Shown here: positions 1-10,196 of the stretch, piece after piece
How positions within the stretch are numbered: the first letter of the stretch is position 1
Layout: every line of letters starts with the position of its first letter
DNA from: Ricinus communis
Taxonomy: Eukaryota; Streptophyta; Magnoliopsida; Malpighiales; Euphorbiaceae
Assembly: GCF_019578655.1 (NCBI RefSeq)
Contig: NC_063257.1
Span: forward strand, 28,882,362 to 28,946,361
Length of the DNA: 64,000 bases
Direction of reading: 5' to 3'
The notes under the pieces: generated by a model
Seen by the model: only the letters and a program-made list of their open reading frames with translations
Told to the model about the DNA's origin: nothing
Database searches by the model: none
Position numbers and translations under genes: made by a program

Positions 1-2708
1 CAAATATAACTCTCGTACGGGGTTGTTTTCTCATATTGACAAATATACCACTTTTTTTAGTTTGTTTTCTTATATCGACAAATATACCTCTTTTTTGGGG
101 TTATTTTCTCATTTTGAAAGATATACCCCTCTTACGGGGTTGTTTTCTAATATAGACAAATATACCCCTCTTACGGGGTTGTTTTCTCATATTGAAAAAT
201 ATGCCCATCTTACATGGTAGTTTTCTCGTATTGACAAATCTACCACATTTTTAAGGGGTTGTTTTCTCATATAGACAAATATACCATTTTTTTGTTGTTG
301 TTTTCTAATGTTGAAAGACATACCTCTCTTACGGGGTTGTTTTCTAATATTGACAAATGTACCCCTCTTACGGGGTTGTTTTGTCATATTGACAAATATA
401 CCGCTTTTTTATGGTTGTTTTCTAATGTTGAAAGATATAACCCACCTACGGGGTTGTTTTCTAATATTGACAAATAAACCCCTCTTACGGGGTTGTTTTC
501 TTATATTGACAAATATACCACCTTTCTAGGGTTGTTTACTCATGTTGAAAGATATATCCCTCTTACGGGATCGTTTTCTAATATTGACAAATATGCCCCT
601 TTTACGTGGTTGTTTTCTCATATTGACAAATATACCCCTCTTATGGGGTTGTTTTCTCATTTTGAAAGATCTACTCCTCTTACGGGGTTGTTTTCTAATA
701 TTGACAAATATACCCCTCTTACGGGGTTGTTTTCTCATATTGACAAATATAACCCTCGTACGGGATTATTTTCTCATATTGACAAATATACCACTTTTTT
801 GGGGTTGTTTTCTCATTTTGAAAGATATACCAGCATTACGGGTTGGTTTTACGATGTGATGACAAATATATATTCTGAGGTTGTTTTCTCAAATTGAAAA
901 ATATACCCCTTTTACGGGGTTGTTCTATCATATTGACAAATATAACTCTCGTACGGGATTGTTTTCTCATATTGACAAATATACCACTTTTTTTAGGTTG
1001 TTTTCTTATATTGACAAATATACCACTTTTTTGAGGTTGTTTTATCATTTTGAAATATATACCCCTCTTACGGGGTTGTTTTCTAATATAGACAAATATA
1101 CCCCTCTTACGGGGTTATTTTCTCATATTGAAAAATATGCCCATCTTATGGGGTAGTTTTCTCATATAGACAAATCTACCACATTTTTAAGGGGTTGTTT
1201 TCTCATATAGACAAATATACCACTATTTTTTGTTGTTTTCTAATGTTGAAAGACATACCCCTCTTACGGGGTTGTTTTCTAATACAGACAAATATACCAC
1301 TTTTTTATGGGGTTGTTTTCTCGTATAGATAAATATACCACTTTTTTTTGTTGTTTTCTAATGTTGAAAGATATACCATTCTTACGGGGTTATTTTCTAA
1401 TATTGACAAATGTACCCCTCTTACGGGGTTGTTTTGTCATATTGACAAATATACCCCTTTTTTATGGTTGTTTTCTAATGTTGAAAGATATAACCCAGCT
1501 ACGGGTTTATTTTCTAATATTGAAAAATATACCCCTCTTACGGGGTTGTTTTCTCAGATTGACAAATATACCAGTTTTCTCGGGTTGTTTACTCATGTTG
1601 AAAGATATATCCCTCTTATGGGATCGTTTTCTAATATTGACAAATATGCCCCTTTTACGTTGTTGTTTTCTCATATTGACAAATATACCCCTCTTTTGGG
1701 GTTGTTTTCTCATTTTGAAAGATATACTTCTTTTACGGGGTTGTTTTCTAATATTGACAAATATACCCCTCTTACGGGGTTGTTTTCTCATATTGACAAA
1801 TATAACCCTCGTACGAGATTATTTTCTCATATTGACAAATATACTATTTTTTTGGGGTTGTTTTCTCATTTTGAAAGATATACCCCTCTTACGGGGTTGT
1901 TTTCTAATATTGACAAATATACCCCTCTTACGGGGTTATTTTCTAATATTGAAAAATATACCCCTTTTACGGGGTTGTTCTCTCATATTGACAAATATAA
2001 CCCTCGTACGGGATTGTTTTCTCATATTGACAAATATACCACTTTTTTAGGTTGTTTTCTCATATTGACAAATATACCACTTTTTTGGGGTTGTTTTCTC
2101 ATTTTGAAAGATATACCCCTCTTATAGGGTTGTTTTCTAATATTGACAAATATACACCTCTTACGGGATGCTTTTCTCATATTGACAAATATACCCCTCC
2201 TACGGGGTTGTTTTCTCTTATTGACAAATATACCACTTTTTTGGGGTTGTTTTCTCATGTTGAAAGATATATCCCTCTTACGGGGTTGTTTTCTAATATT
2301 GACAAATATACCCCTCTAACGAAGTTGTTTTCTGATATTGACAAAAATAACAATTTTTCGGGGTTGTTTTCTCTTTTTGAAAGATAAACACCTCTTACAG
2401 GGTTATTTTCTAATATTTACAAATATAACCCTCTTATGGTATTGTTCTCTCATATTGACAAATATATACCCCTCTTACGGGGTTGTTTTCTCAAATTGAC
2501 AAATATACCAATTTTTTCGGGTTGTTTACTAATGTTGAAAGATATATCCATGTCACGTGATTGTTTTCTAATATCGAAAAATATACCCCTCTTACGGGAT
2601 TGTTCTCTCATATTGACAAATACACCACTCTTACGTGTTTGTTTTCTCATATTGACAAATATACAAATTTTTGAGGTTGTTTTCTCATTTTGAAGATATA
2701 CTCCTCTT
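1..2708 (+). repeat. 39-bp satellite array, plus-oriented block
   Basis: A tandem array of about 70 units with a 39-bp period. The typical unit reads GGGGTTGTTTTCTCATATTG, then ACAAATATACCCCTCTTAC. Variant units carry CTCATTTTGAAAGATATAC or CTAATGTTGAAAGATATA in the second half, or ACCACTTTTTTGG at the end. The order of variants recurs: the landmark AAATATAACYCTCGTACGGG lies at 2, 938 and 1994, and the landmark GTTTACT lies near 535, 1588 and 2524, giving periods of 936 bp (24 units) and about 1,053 bp (27 units). This block is in reverse-complement orientation to the rest of the satellite in the window, and is less indel-ridden. Because 39 is divisible by 3, long frames stay open here (for example 1348-2127), but they encode only degenerate 13-residue repeats. 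It ends at an assembly gap. Confidence 0.95.
938..1993 (+). repeat. 27-unit higher-order repeat copy
   Basis: This is the middle copy of the higher-order repeat in the plus-oriented block. It begins at AAATATAACTCTCGTACGGG and follows the same order of variant units as 2-937. It is about 120 bp (three units) longer because the region around 1200-1400, with the AATGTTGAAAGAYATACC variant, is locally duplicated. The neighbouring copies are 2-937 and 1994-2708, the latter cut by the gap. The boundaries are a choice of phase, since a tandem repeat has no natural start. Confidence 0.8.
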
Positions 2709-3208
2709 NNNNNNNNNNNNNNNNNNNNNNNNNNNNNNNNNNNNNNNNNNNNNNNNNNNNNNNNNNNNNNNNNNNNNNNNNNNNNNNNNNNNNNNNNNNN
2801 NNNNNNNNNNNNNNNNNNNNNNNNNNNNNNNNNNNNNNNNNNNNNNNNNNNNNNNNNNNNNNNNNNNNNNNNNNNNNNNNNNNNNNNNNNNNNNNNNNNN
2901 NNNNNNNNNNNNNNNNNNNNNNNNNNNNNNNNNNNNNNNNNNNNNNNNNNNNNNNNNNNNNNNNNNNNNNNNNNNNNNNNNNNNNNNNNNNNNNNNNNNN
3001 NNNNNNNNNNNNNNNNNNNNNNNNNNNNNNNNNNNNNNNNNNNNNNNNNNNNNNNNNNNNNNNNNNNNNNNNNNNNNNNNNNNNNNNNNNNNNNNNNNNN
3101 NNNNNNNNNNNNNNNNNNNNNNNNNNNNNNNNNNNNNNNNNNNNNNNNNNNNNNNNNNNNNNNNNNNNNNNNNNNNNNNNNNNNNNNNNNNNNNNNNNNN
3201 NNNNNNNN
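2709..3208. other. Assembly gap, exactly 500 N
   Basis: This is a run of 500 undetermined bases, a round number that indicates a placeholder rather than a measured length. The satellite is in opposite orientation and has a different higher-order organisation on the two sides, so the join may be a scaffolding decision rather than true adjacency. Confidence 0.98.
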
Positions 3209-4398
3209 TAATTTTATAATGAAAATTATCAGTAAAGGTATGTTGATAATGTAAAGAAAATAATCCCGTAAAATGTGTACATTTTATGAATTTGACAAAA
3301 CAATCCGTAATAGTGCTAATAATTTAATGTATGAAAAACTATAAAAGTGGTATGTTATCAATGTATAAGGAAATAACATCGATAAGCGTTGTTTATGTGG
3401 ATATGAGAAAACAACCCTGTAAAAAGTGGTGTAATTCGGTCTAAGAGAGCGACCTCATAGTAAATTTATTAATATGAGAAAATAACCCCGTAAGAGGGGT
3501 ATATGTATAAATATTAAAAATAACCCCGTGTCTGAGGATATTTATCAATCGGAAAAAATAACCCGTAATCTTGGTATATTTGTGAGTATGAGAAAAACTC
3601 ATCAAAGGGTTAATTTTATAATATGAGAAAAGGACCATAAAGTGGTTTGTTTATCAATATAAAGAGAAATAACTCGGTAAAGATGTATTTATTATGGATC
3701 TGAGGAAACAACCCATAAAAGTGGGTGTAATTGCGGTCTAAGGAAACGATCTTGTAGTAGGGGTAAGTTGTTAATATGAGAAAATAACCCGTAAGAGGGT
3801 ATATTTATAAATATTAAAAACAACCCCAAAGGGATATTAATCAATCGGAGAAAATAACCCCGTAATCTTGGTATATTTTTAGTATGAGAAAAAACCCTCA
3901 AAGGGTTAATTTTATAATATGAGAAAACAACCCCGTAAAAGGGATATATTTGTCAATATGAGAAAATAACCCCGTAAAATGTGTTGATTTATGAATTTGA
4001 GAAAACAAACCCATAATAGTGCTAATAATTTAATATGAAAATGACCACTAGTAAAGTGTTATATTTGTCAATATAAGAAAATAATCCCGTAAATCATGTA
4101 TATTTATAATTCGGAGAAAACAACCCACAATCAAAGTAATGTGATTGCGAGGTCTAAAGAAAGCAATGAGCGTGAAAGATGGAATTGTTTAATATTAGAG
4201 AAAACAACCGAAGTAAGGAGTATAGTTATAAATATTAGAAAACAACCCCATAATTTAGTGATATTTATGAATATGAAGAAATGACCCTATAATTCTGGTA
4301 TATTTGTGAGTATGAGAAAACAAGCGCTTAAATGGATTAATTTTATAATATGAGAAAACAACCCTGTAAAAAGGGTATGTTTGGCAATATAAGGAAAT
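3209..4398 (-). repeat. 39-bp satellite, minus-oriented
   Basis: This is the same satellite family as 1-2708 but reverse-complemented: units read GAGAAAACAACCCCGTAAGA, then GGGGTATATTTATAAATATT. It is more diverged, with many small indels. It contains the unit carrying GTGCTAATAATTT (near 3313 and 4019) that marks the 11-unit higher-order repeat seen further on, and the variant with TAGTAAATTTATTAAT near 3460. The array is interrupted at 4398 by an LTR that duplicated the 5-bp target GAAAT. Confidence 0.93.
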
Positions 4399-5183
4399 TG
4401 TAATACCTGAAATTTTTATATATTTAATAATGAGTTTCTATTTAAGTTAATTTTAGCTTTATTTTTATTTGGTTTAATTTGAAATGATTTAATGGAAATT
4501 TTAATATTAGTCAATTAAATGAATTATTTTTCTATACCCAATTAGTTTGAAATTTTAAGAAATTATTCAAGTAAATTATTTGAGAAATGATTATATTTTA
4601 GTTATTCAAATTTTTCCCAAATGCATATTTATATAAGTAAAATTATATATTGGAAAATTATGGTAGAAATTGTAAGGAATGTCTTTTATAAAAGAATTTT
4701 GAAAAAATTGGTATTTTAATTGATTAATGGTATTAAATTTTAAGTTGGAAATTTACTATTTAAATTAATTTTGTGTTAGGACTAAATTGGAAATTTATTA
4801 TGGAATAAGGATTGAGAGTATAATTTTATTTTTATGGGATTTTAATGAAAATTTGTGAGTTTGATATTTTTGTAAATAAATATGTCGGTTAGGGGTATTT
4901 TGTAATTATATATTTTCAATAATTTGGATTTGGCCCAAATTGAATAGTTAGGGGCTTAATTGAAAGGCTAAAGGAAAGTTTAGGGGTTGAATTAAAATTC
5001 TGCAGGATGGGATTGTAAGTAATTAATGAAGTTGAGGGACTAAATTATAATAAGAAAAAGTTTGGGGGCTTAGTGTCGATATTGAAAGGAAAGAAAATCG
5101 GGGAGAGAGAAAGTAGATCGGGAGAGAGAGAGAGAGGGTGATGGCCGAAGAAGAAGAAGAAAGAGGAAGAAAGTGGCCGGGCG
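4399..5183 (+). mobile_element. LTR A, 5' part (split by nested LTR B)
   Basis: The sequence starts with TGTAATACCTGAAATTTTTA, the standard left end of the LTR family in this window. It runs through the AT-rich 5' third to the purine-rich tract (AGAGAGAGAGAG and GAAGAAGAAGAA near 5100-5170). At 5183 it stops where a second LTR starts afresh (TGTAACAC), and the homologous continuation resumes after 8082. The two parts together are about 2.9 kb, one LTR length. GAAAT precedes position 4399 and follows the right end at 10197-10201, a perfect 5-bp target-site duplication. No interior domain is attached, so this behaves as a solo LTR. Confidence 0.88.
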
Positions 5184-6487
5184 TGTAACACAGATTTTAT
5201 ATATTTAATAGTGAGTTTTTATTTAAGTTAATTTTAGCTTTATTTTTATTCAAGTAAACTATTTGAGAAATGATTATATTTTGGCTATTCAAAATTTTCC
5301 CAAATGCATATTTATATAAGTAAAATTATATATTGACAAATTTTGGAAGAAATTATAAAGGATGTTTTTATAAAAGAATTTTGGAAAAATTGGTATTATA
5401 ATTGATTAGTAGTATTAAATTTTGAGTTGGAAATTGATTATTTAATTTAATTGTGTGTAGGATTTAATTGGAGGATTATTTTGGAATAAGGATTAAAAGT
5501 ATAATGTTATTTTTATGGGGTTTTAATGGAAATTTGTGAGCTTGGTATTTTCGTAAATAAATATGTCGGTCGGGGGTATTTTTGTAATTGTGTATTTTCA
5601 ATGAATTGGTTGGCCCAAATTAAATAGTTAAGGGCTTAATTGAAAGGCTAAAAGAAGTTTGGGGGTGAAATTAAGTCTGCAGGGATGGAATTGTAAGTAA
5701 TTAAGAAGTTGAGGACCAAATTGTAATAAGGAAAGTTCGAGGGGTCGAATGTCGATATTGAAGGGAAAGAAATCGGGAGAGAGAAAGGAGGTCGGGAGAG
5801 AGAAGTAGTGTGAAGAAGGAGGAGGCCGGGCGTGCAGCGTCTTGACCTCAGTGTGTGTGGTCTGGCGTCATCTTGTTGTAGCGGCCGTGAGCCAGCGGCA
5901 GCAGCCTTCAAAGCGGTAGCGTGTTGTGAGAATGTGATGTTGACCGGTACGTGTTGGTTGTTAGTTGGCGAGGTTAGATGTGATCGGCTCCTCTCAGGAA
6001 ACTCTTTGGCGATTGTGTGGCCTTTGTGGTGTGGGAGACGGAGAGATCGGTGGAGAGAAATTGGTGGCGGCCAGGCGTTTTGGGCTTTTCCGTGAGCTCC
6101 GTGGGGATGGATGATCGGAGGATGTATCCAGGCTCTCCTCGGCTCAAGAGCTTCACGATGTACCGGTTTTGTGGCGGTCGGACGTTTAGAATCGAAGGTC
6201 GAGATCGTCCGTAAATCTCCGGATGATCGGGTGTAGAGGATCAGAAAATCAGGCGGGGGATCGTCTTCCAGTAGCGTCGTTGTGGAGTCCAGATGGTGTG
6301 TGGGATCGTCGGTCGGACTCGGTGGTGGTGGTCGGTCGGCGGAGCGTCTCGATAATTTTCTTTGGCTCGTTAATTTTGAAATTCTTAGTTTAATTGTGTC
6401 TATTGGGTTATATTGAGTACTTGATGATTTTTGTGAGTCAAAAATAATTGTCATCGATTACTGCTTGTGTTTTTGTCTTTGTGTGGC

Positions 6488-6524
6488 GGAGTCGGGAAAT
6501 AGTGAAGTTTGGGGACCCGACTCC
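6488..6524 (+). other. Conserved stem-loop in the LTR
   Basis: The arms GGAGTCGGG (6488-6496) and CCCGACTCC (6516-6524) are perfect reverse complements around a 19-base loop. The same arms occur at 34831-34869 and 61230-61269 in diverged LTRs. One-mismatch versions occur at 40879-40916 and, reversed, near 53610-53645. Arm conservation beside a drifting loop suggests an RNA or DNA structure used by the element. Its function is unknown. Confidence 0.7.
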
Positions 6525-7069
6525 GTTGTTTAAGTGTTGGATTTTGGAAGTGTTCTTGGCAGGGTCCTGGACCCGTTTTCTGAGGGTAATGTTATTGTGG
6601 TTTAGGTGGGTTCTCCAAGAGTCGGTCAATGAGCGATCAGGTCTAGGAGTCTGGAACCTGGGATTAATGATCGATTGTTTCATCGTTTTGATAGGTGTTT
6701 TCCGTGACTAGATTGTGATTCGTTAAGTACCGCTCCCTCACAGAGCCTTAGGGCCGAGCTAGGAGGTCGCCAAACACATGAGTTAAAGTCATATATCGGC
6801 CACGTACGTGTCATGCATAAAATTTGATTTCTTTCTTGTGAATGTTGTTTACAATTTCAATTTTTCATTTAGTTATTATTATTATCATTTGCATGATGCT
6901 TTTAAGTATTATTTAAATATGTTTTTCCTTTATTACCAATTTTAATATTGCATTAAAGGGATGGAATGACTAGATAGAACATAGGAGTTGGACGAGTGTC
7001 CCGATATAATCAAGAGATAGGGAAGGAAAAGAGGTAAGTAAAAAAATTTAGAAGAAGATTAGGACCTGC

Positions 7070-7440
7070 TACACAGTTAGAGCAGCCATCTCTGGGCTTA
7101 GTGGGGAATGTGTTCTTGGGGTAAGGTCCTGTCTGACAACATAGCTCTTGGGAACATGAAGCTTATTTGGATATTTAAGTGACCGGTCGGAGGTAAGGTC
7201 CACAGTCGAACATTGCTCTCGGGCGCCCGATCTTATTGGATTAAGAGCCAGAATGGCTACTAGATTTCTTATTTGGATACTTAAGTGACGGTGGAGGTAA
7301 GGTCCCTGGTCGAGCATTGCTCTCGGGCGCCAGTCTTATTGGATAAGAGCCAAAGGCTAAGGGCTGAGAGTTAAGAATAGGACTGGAGTAGGTCCACTGG
7401 TCGAGCTTTGCTCTCGGGGCGCCCGATCTGTTGGAATGAG
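7070..7440 (+). repeat. GAGCATTGCTC microrepeats inside LTR B
   Basis: Four to five imperfect copies of a 75-95 bp unit. Each has GGTCGAGCATTGCTCTCGGG (itself a partial palindrome around GAGCATTGCTC), then CGCCCGATCTTATTGGATTA, and a linker with CTTAAGTGACCGG. Copy number and linkers differ between LTRs: compare 9350-9600, 35395-35650, 41595-41860, 61805-62070, and the reversed copies at 19150-19285, 52800-52960 and 57060-57250. Confidence 0.8.
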
Positions 7441-8082
7441 AGGTTTGAGATGTTAGAGTTGAGGTTAGTTAAGACATAAGTGTTGGGAAATAGTGATTTT
7501 GGGATTGGGATTAGAGTTCTACTTTGAAGTACTCCGAATCCCGTTGCATGTGGAATAAATTTTGTTTAAGCATGGCATGACACATATGTTTTAACATGAC
7601 ACGTATGGTTCGCGTGATTTATTAATTATTTTTAAAATTAAATGGATGTGATATTGAAATGTTGGAAGCTATTTTAGATATATGATTTTAACTCACTCTA
7701 GGGGTAGCGGTCTCCATTTATATTTTTTCGGATTCGTGGTATTAGTTCTCCATGACTCTTATTCGGTAACTGAGCTCCTTCATCATTGGGTGAAGTATTT
7801 GATTTGGTATGTAAAATGGTAAATCTTAGATTCTCCATGAGTAGTAATAGTAGATGTATCGGTTGTAAATTTTCTCGACAGGTCTGCGCCTAGTATTTTA
7901 AGTAGACCAAATGTAATTTTGTAAAGTGTAACTATTAAGATGATTTGTGGTTTTAATAATATTAATTTGAGATGAGATTTGTTTAAATCGATTGAGTGTC
8001 GAGGGCTTACTTCGGGTTTTGATGTGTAAGCCTACCCATTCCACAATCTGCGATTCGAAGGCCCCTGCATTAGAGTCGTGGC

Positions 8083-10196
8083 CAGGCGTCGTCGTCGTCA
8101 GCGGCCAGTCGTGAGCTAGCCGGAAACGTCGGACGGTGGTAGCCCAGCTCGGCGTCATGACAAACGGCCGTCATGAGAATGTGGCGTGGGAGACGACAGG
8201 CCGTTCGGCCGTTCTTCTGATGTTAATGGCCGGTCGGTGGCGATTAGCTCCTCTCGGCAAGGGCTCTCTTCCGAGTGATGGCGGCCTTTGGGATGGCCGG
8301 GAGTTGCGAGATCCGGCAAAGTAAAATTTAGAGTGGCGGTAGGCGTTTTAGCTTTTCGTGAACTACGTGAGGAGGATGGGCGATCGGAGGCGTATCAGAG
8401 CTCTCTCGGTGAGGAAACCGCATTGAGTGCTGGGTTTCGTGGCAATCGGGCTCCATTTGTGAATCGGCCGGTGAGATCGTCCGTGAATCTCCGGGAAGAT
8501 CGGGTGTCGGATCAAAAATCGGGCGAGGATCGTTATCAGCGATGTCATATTGTGAGTCAGATGGTGTGTTCGGATCATCGGCCGGGACTCCGTGGCCGGG
8601 CCGAGTCGATAAATGATCGGCGTCTCGGTGGTCTCTGGCCCGTTGATCTTAGAAATCCTTTGATTTTAAATTTGTGCTTATTGTTTTATGTTTAGTATTT
8701 AATATTTGTGGATCAAAAATAATTATCTACATCGGTTTACTGCCCTTGTGTTTTTATATTGTGTGTGTGGTCGGGAAATAGTGAAGTTTGGGGACCCGAT
8801 TCAGATTGTTTAGATTGTTAAGTATTTGAAGTGTTTTTTGGCGGTCTGGACCGTTTATGGGGGAGTATATACATGTTATACAGGAAGGTTTGCTAAGATT
8901 TTGATAGAATTCTCCGGTGAGATTCTTAGGCGGTCGATCTGAGTCTAGATCTAGAACTAATGATCGATTGTTTGAGCGTTTTGATAAATTGTTTCCGTGA
9001 CTAGATAGTTAGTTTGTTCACTCACTCCAATCGAGGAGCCTGGGTGGAGTTAGGAGGTCGCCAAACTGTGAGTTAAAGTCATATATCGCTTATGCACGTG
9101 TCATGCATAAAATTTGATTTACTCTGTGATTATTTATTTGCAAATTTTAATTTTTCATTTAATTATTATTGTTATTTGCATGATGCTTTTAATTACTATT
9201 TAAATATATTTTTCCTTTATCACCAATTCTAATATTGCATGATGTTTCGGGGATGGGATAGAATATAGGTGTTGGATGAGTGTTCTAATATAAATCGTCG
9301 AGAGAGATAAGGAAAGGGTAAATAGGTAAAATTTTAAGAAAGAAAGATTAGGACTGCCCACGGTGAGCATCGCTCTCCGGGCCTAGTAGAGTGTGGTTGC
9401 ATGATGAGGTCCACAGTGAGCATTGCTCTCTGGGCGGCCGGCTTATTTGGAAATTTAAGTGCCAGGCCAGAGTAAGGTCCTGAGTCGGTATGCTTTCTCA
9501 CAGGCGCCGATCTTGTGGATAAGAGCCCAGAAGCTAAAATTTGAGGATTAAGTGGCCATTTGGAGGTGGGTCCACAGTCAGCTTTGCTCTCTGGGCGCTA
9601 ATCTGTTGGAATGAGGAGGTTTGAGATGTTAGAGTTGAGGTTGGTTGAGACATAAGTGTTGAAATAAATCGAGATGTTAGAGGTGGGAGTGGGGTTCTTT
9701 GAGAGTACTCGGATCCCGTTGCGTAATGGAATAATTTTTGTTTAAGCATGGCATGACACGTATGGTTTGCATGACTTATTAATTATTTTAAAATTTAATA
9801 ATGTGATACTGAGATGTTTGAAACTGTTTTAGATATATGATTTTAACTCACTCTTGGGGTAAGCGGTCTCCGTTTCTTATTTTTGATTCCCGCGACTCTT
9901 ATTGATGGCAACTCCATCATCGGGTGATGTATTTGATTTGGTATGTAAATTGGTAAATCTTAGATTCTTCGCAGTAGTAATAGTAGAGGTATCAATTGTA
10001 ATGGGTCTCGCCTAATATTTTTTTTTGGCAGATCGAATTAATTGTAGATTTAATGGTTGCGAAATTATGGAATCAATAGTATTAATTGAGATGAGATTTG
10101 ATTGAGCTAGCAAGTGTCGGGGCTTACTACGGGATTTGGTGGCCTTACGTCTGCCATTCTAGTCTTGGAGTCACAGGCCGTGGTTGGGGTCGTGGC
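8083..10196 (+). mobile_element. LTR A, 3' part
   Basis: This is the continuation of LTR A beyond the nested copy. It starts in the GC-rich core and repeats, in order, the features of LTR B: the conserved core at 8350-8520, the remnant of the stem-loop near 8768-8805, GTGAGTTAAAGTCATATATC near 9069, GAGCATYGCTCTC repeats at 9360-9600, and ATATATGATTTTAACTCACT near 9833. It ends in GGGGTCGTGGC. The flanking GAAAT at 10197-10201 matches the bases before 4399. It contains no coding sequence. Confidence 0.86.

Larger units (their letters stand above)
5184..8082 (+). mobile_element. LTR B, nested inside LTR A
   Basis: This is a full-length LTR of about 2.9 kb with the family left end TGTAACAC and a decayed right end GAGTCGTGGC (consensus GGTCGTGACA). 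The order inside is: an AT-rich 5' third (lacking about 95 bp near 5245 that LTR A has); a purine-rich tract (5750-5820); a GC-rich core (5830-6350) with the family-conserved ATGGATGATCGGAGGA segment; a stem-loop at 6488-6524; one arm of a long inverted repeat at 6780-6796; repeats of GTCGAGCATTGCTCTCGGG at 7070-7430; and the second arm at 7678-7694. The flanks are GGGCG on the left and AGGCG at 8084-8088, a target duplication with one mismatch. Open frames such as 5648-6454 on the minus strand show no recognisable domain. Confidence 0.85.

Noticed and set aside
1307..2127. Two long overlapping open frames (about 247 and 259 codons) in the plus-oriented satellite.
   Set aside because: Both are open in different frames over the same tandem repeat, consist of degenerate 13-residue repeats, lack a convincing start context and shift frame wherever a unit has an indel. 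The period divisible by 3 explains them.
1..2708. CRISPR-like pattern of regular repeats about 39 bp apart.
   Set aside because: The repeats abut directly, the whole unit is repeated and there are no unique spacers. No cas-like gene is near. It is a satellite.
2671..3219. Open frames running through runs of N (also 42130-42819).
   Set aside because: They are artefacts of reading undetermined bases as open.
5648..6454. 268-codon minus-strand frame across the GC-rich LTR core.
   Set aside because: It is antisense to the LTR, of low complexity with Pro/Ser/Thr/Arg-rich content, and is not kept open in the homologous positions of the other LTRs.
4399..10196. Possibility that the 2.9-kb units are DNA transposons with short terminal inverted repeats (TGTAAC / GTGACA).
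   Set aside because: The ends are TG...CA, the target duplication is 5 bp, and 52122-59203 shows two such units as direct repeats with primer site and polypurine tract, which identifies them as LTRs.
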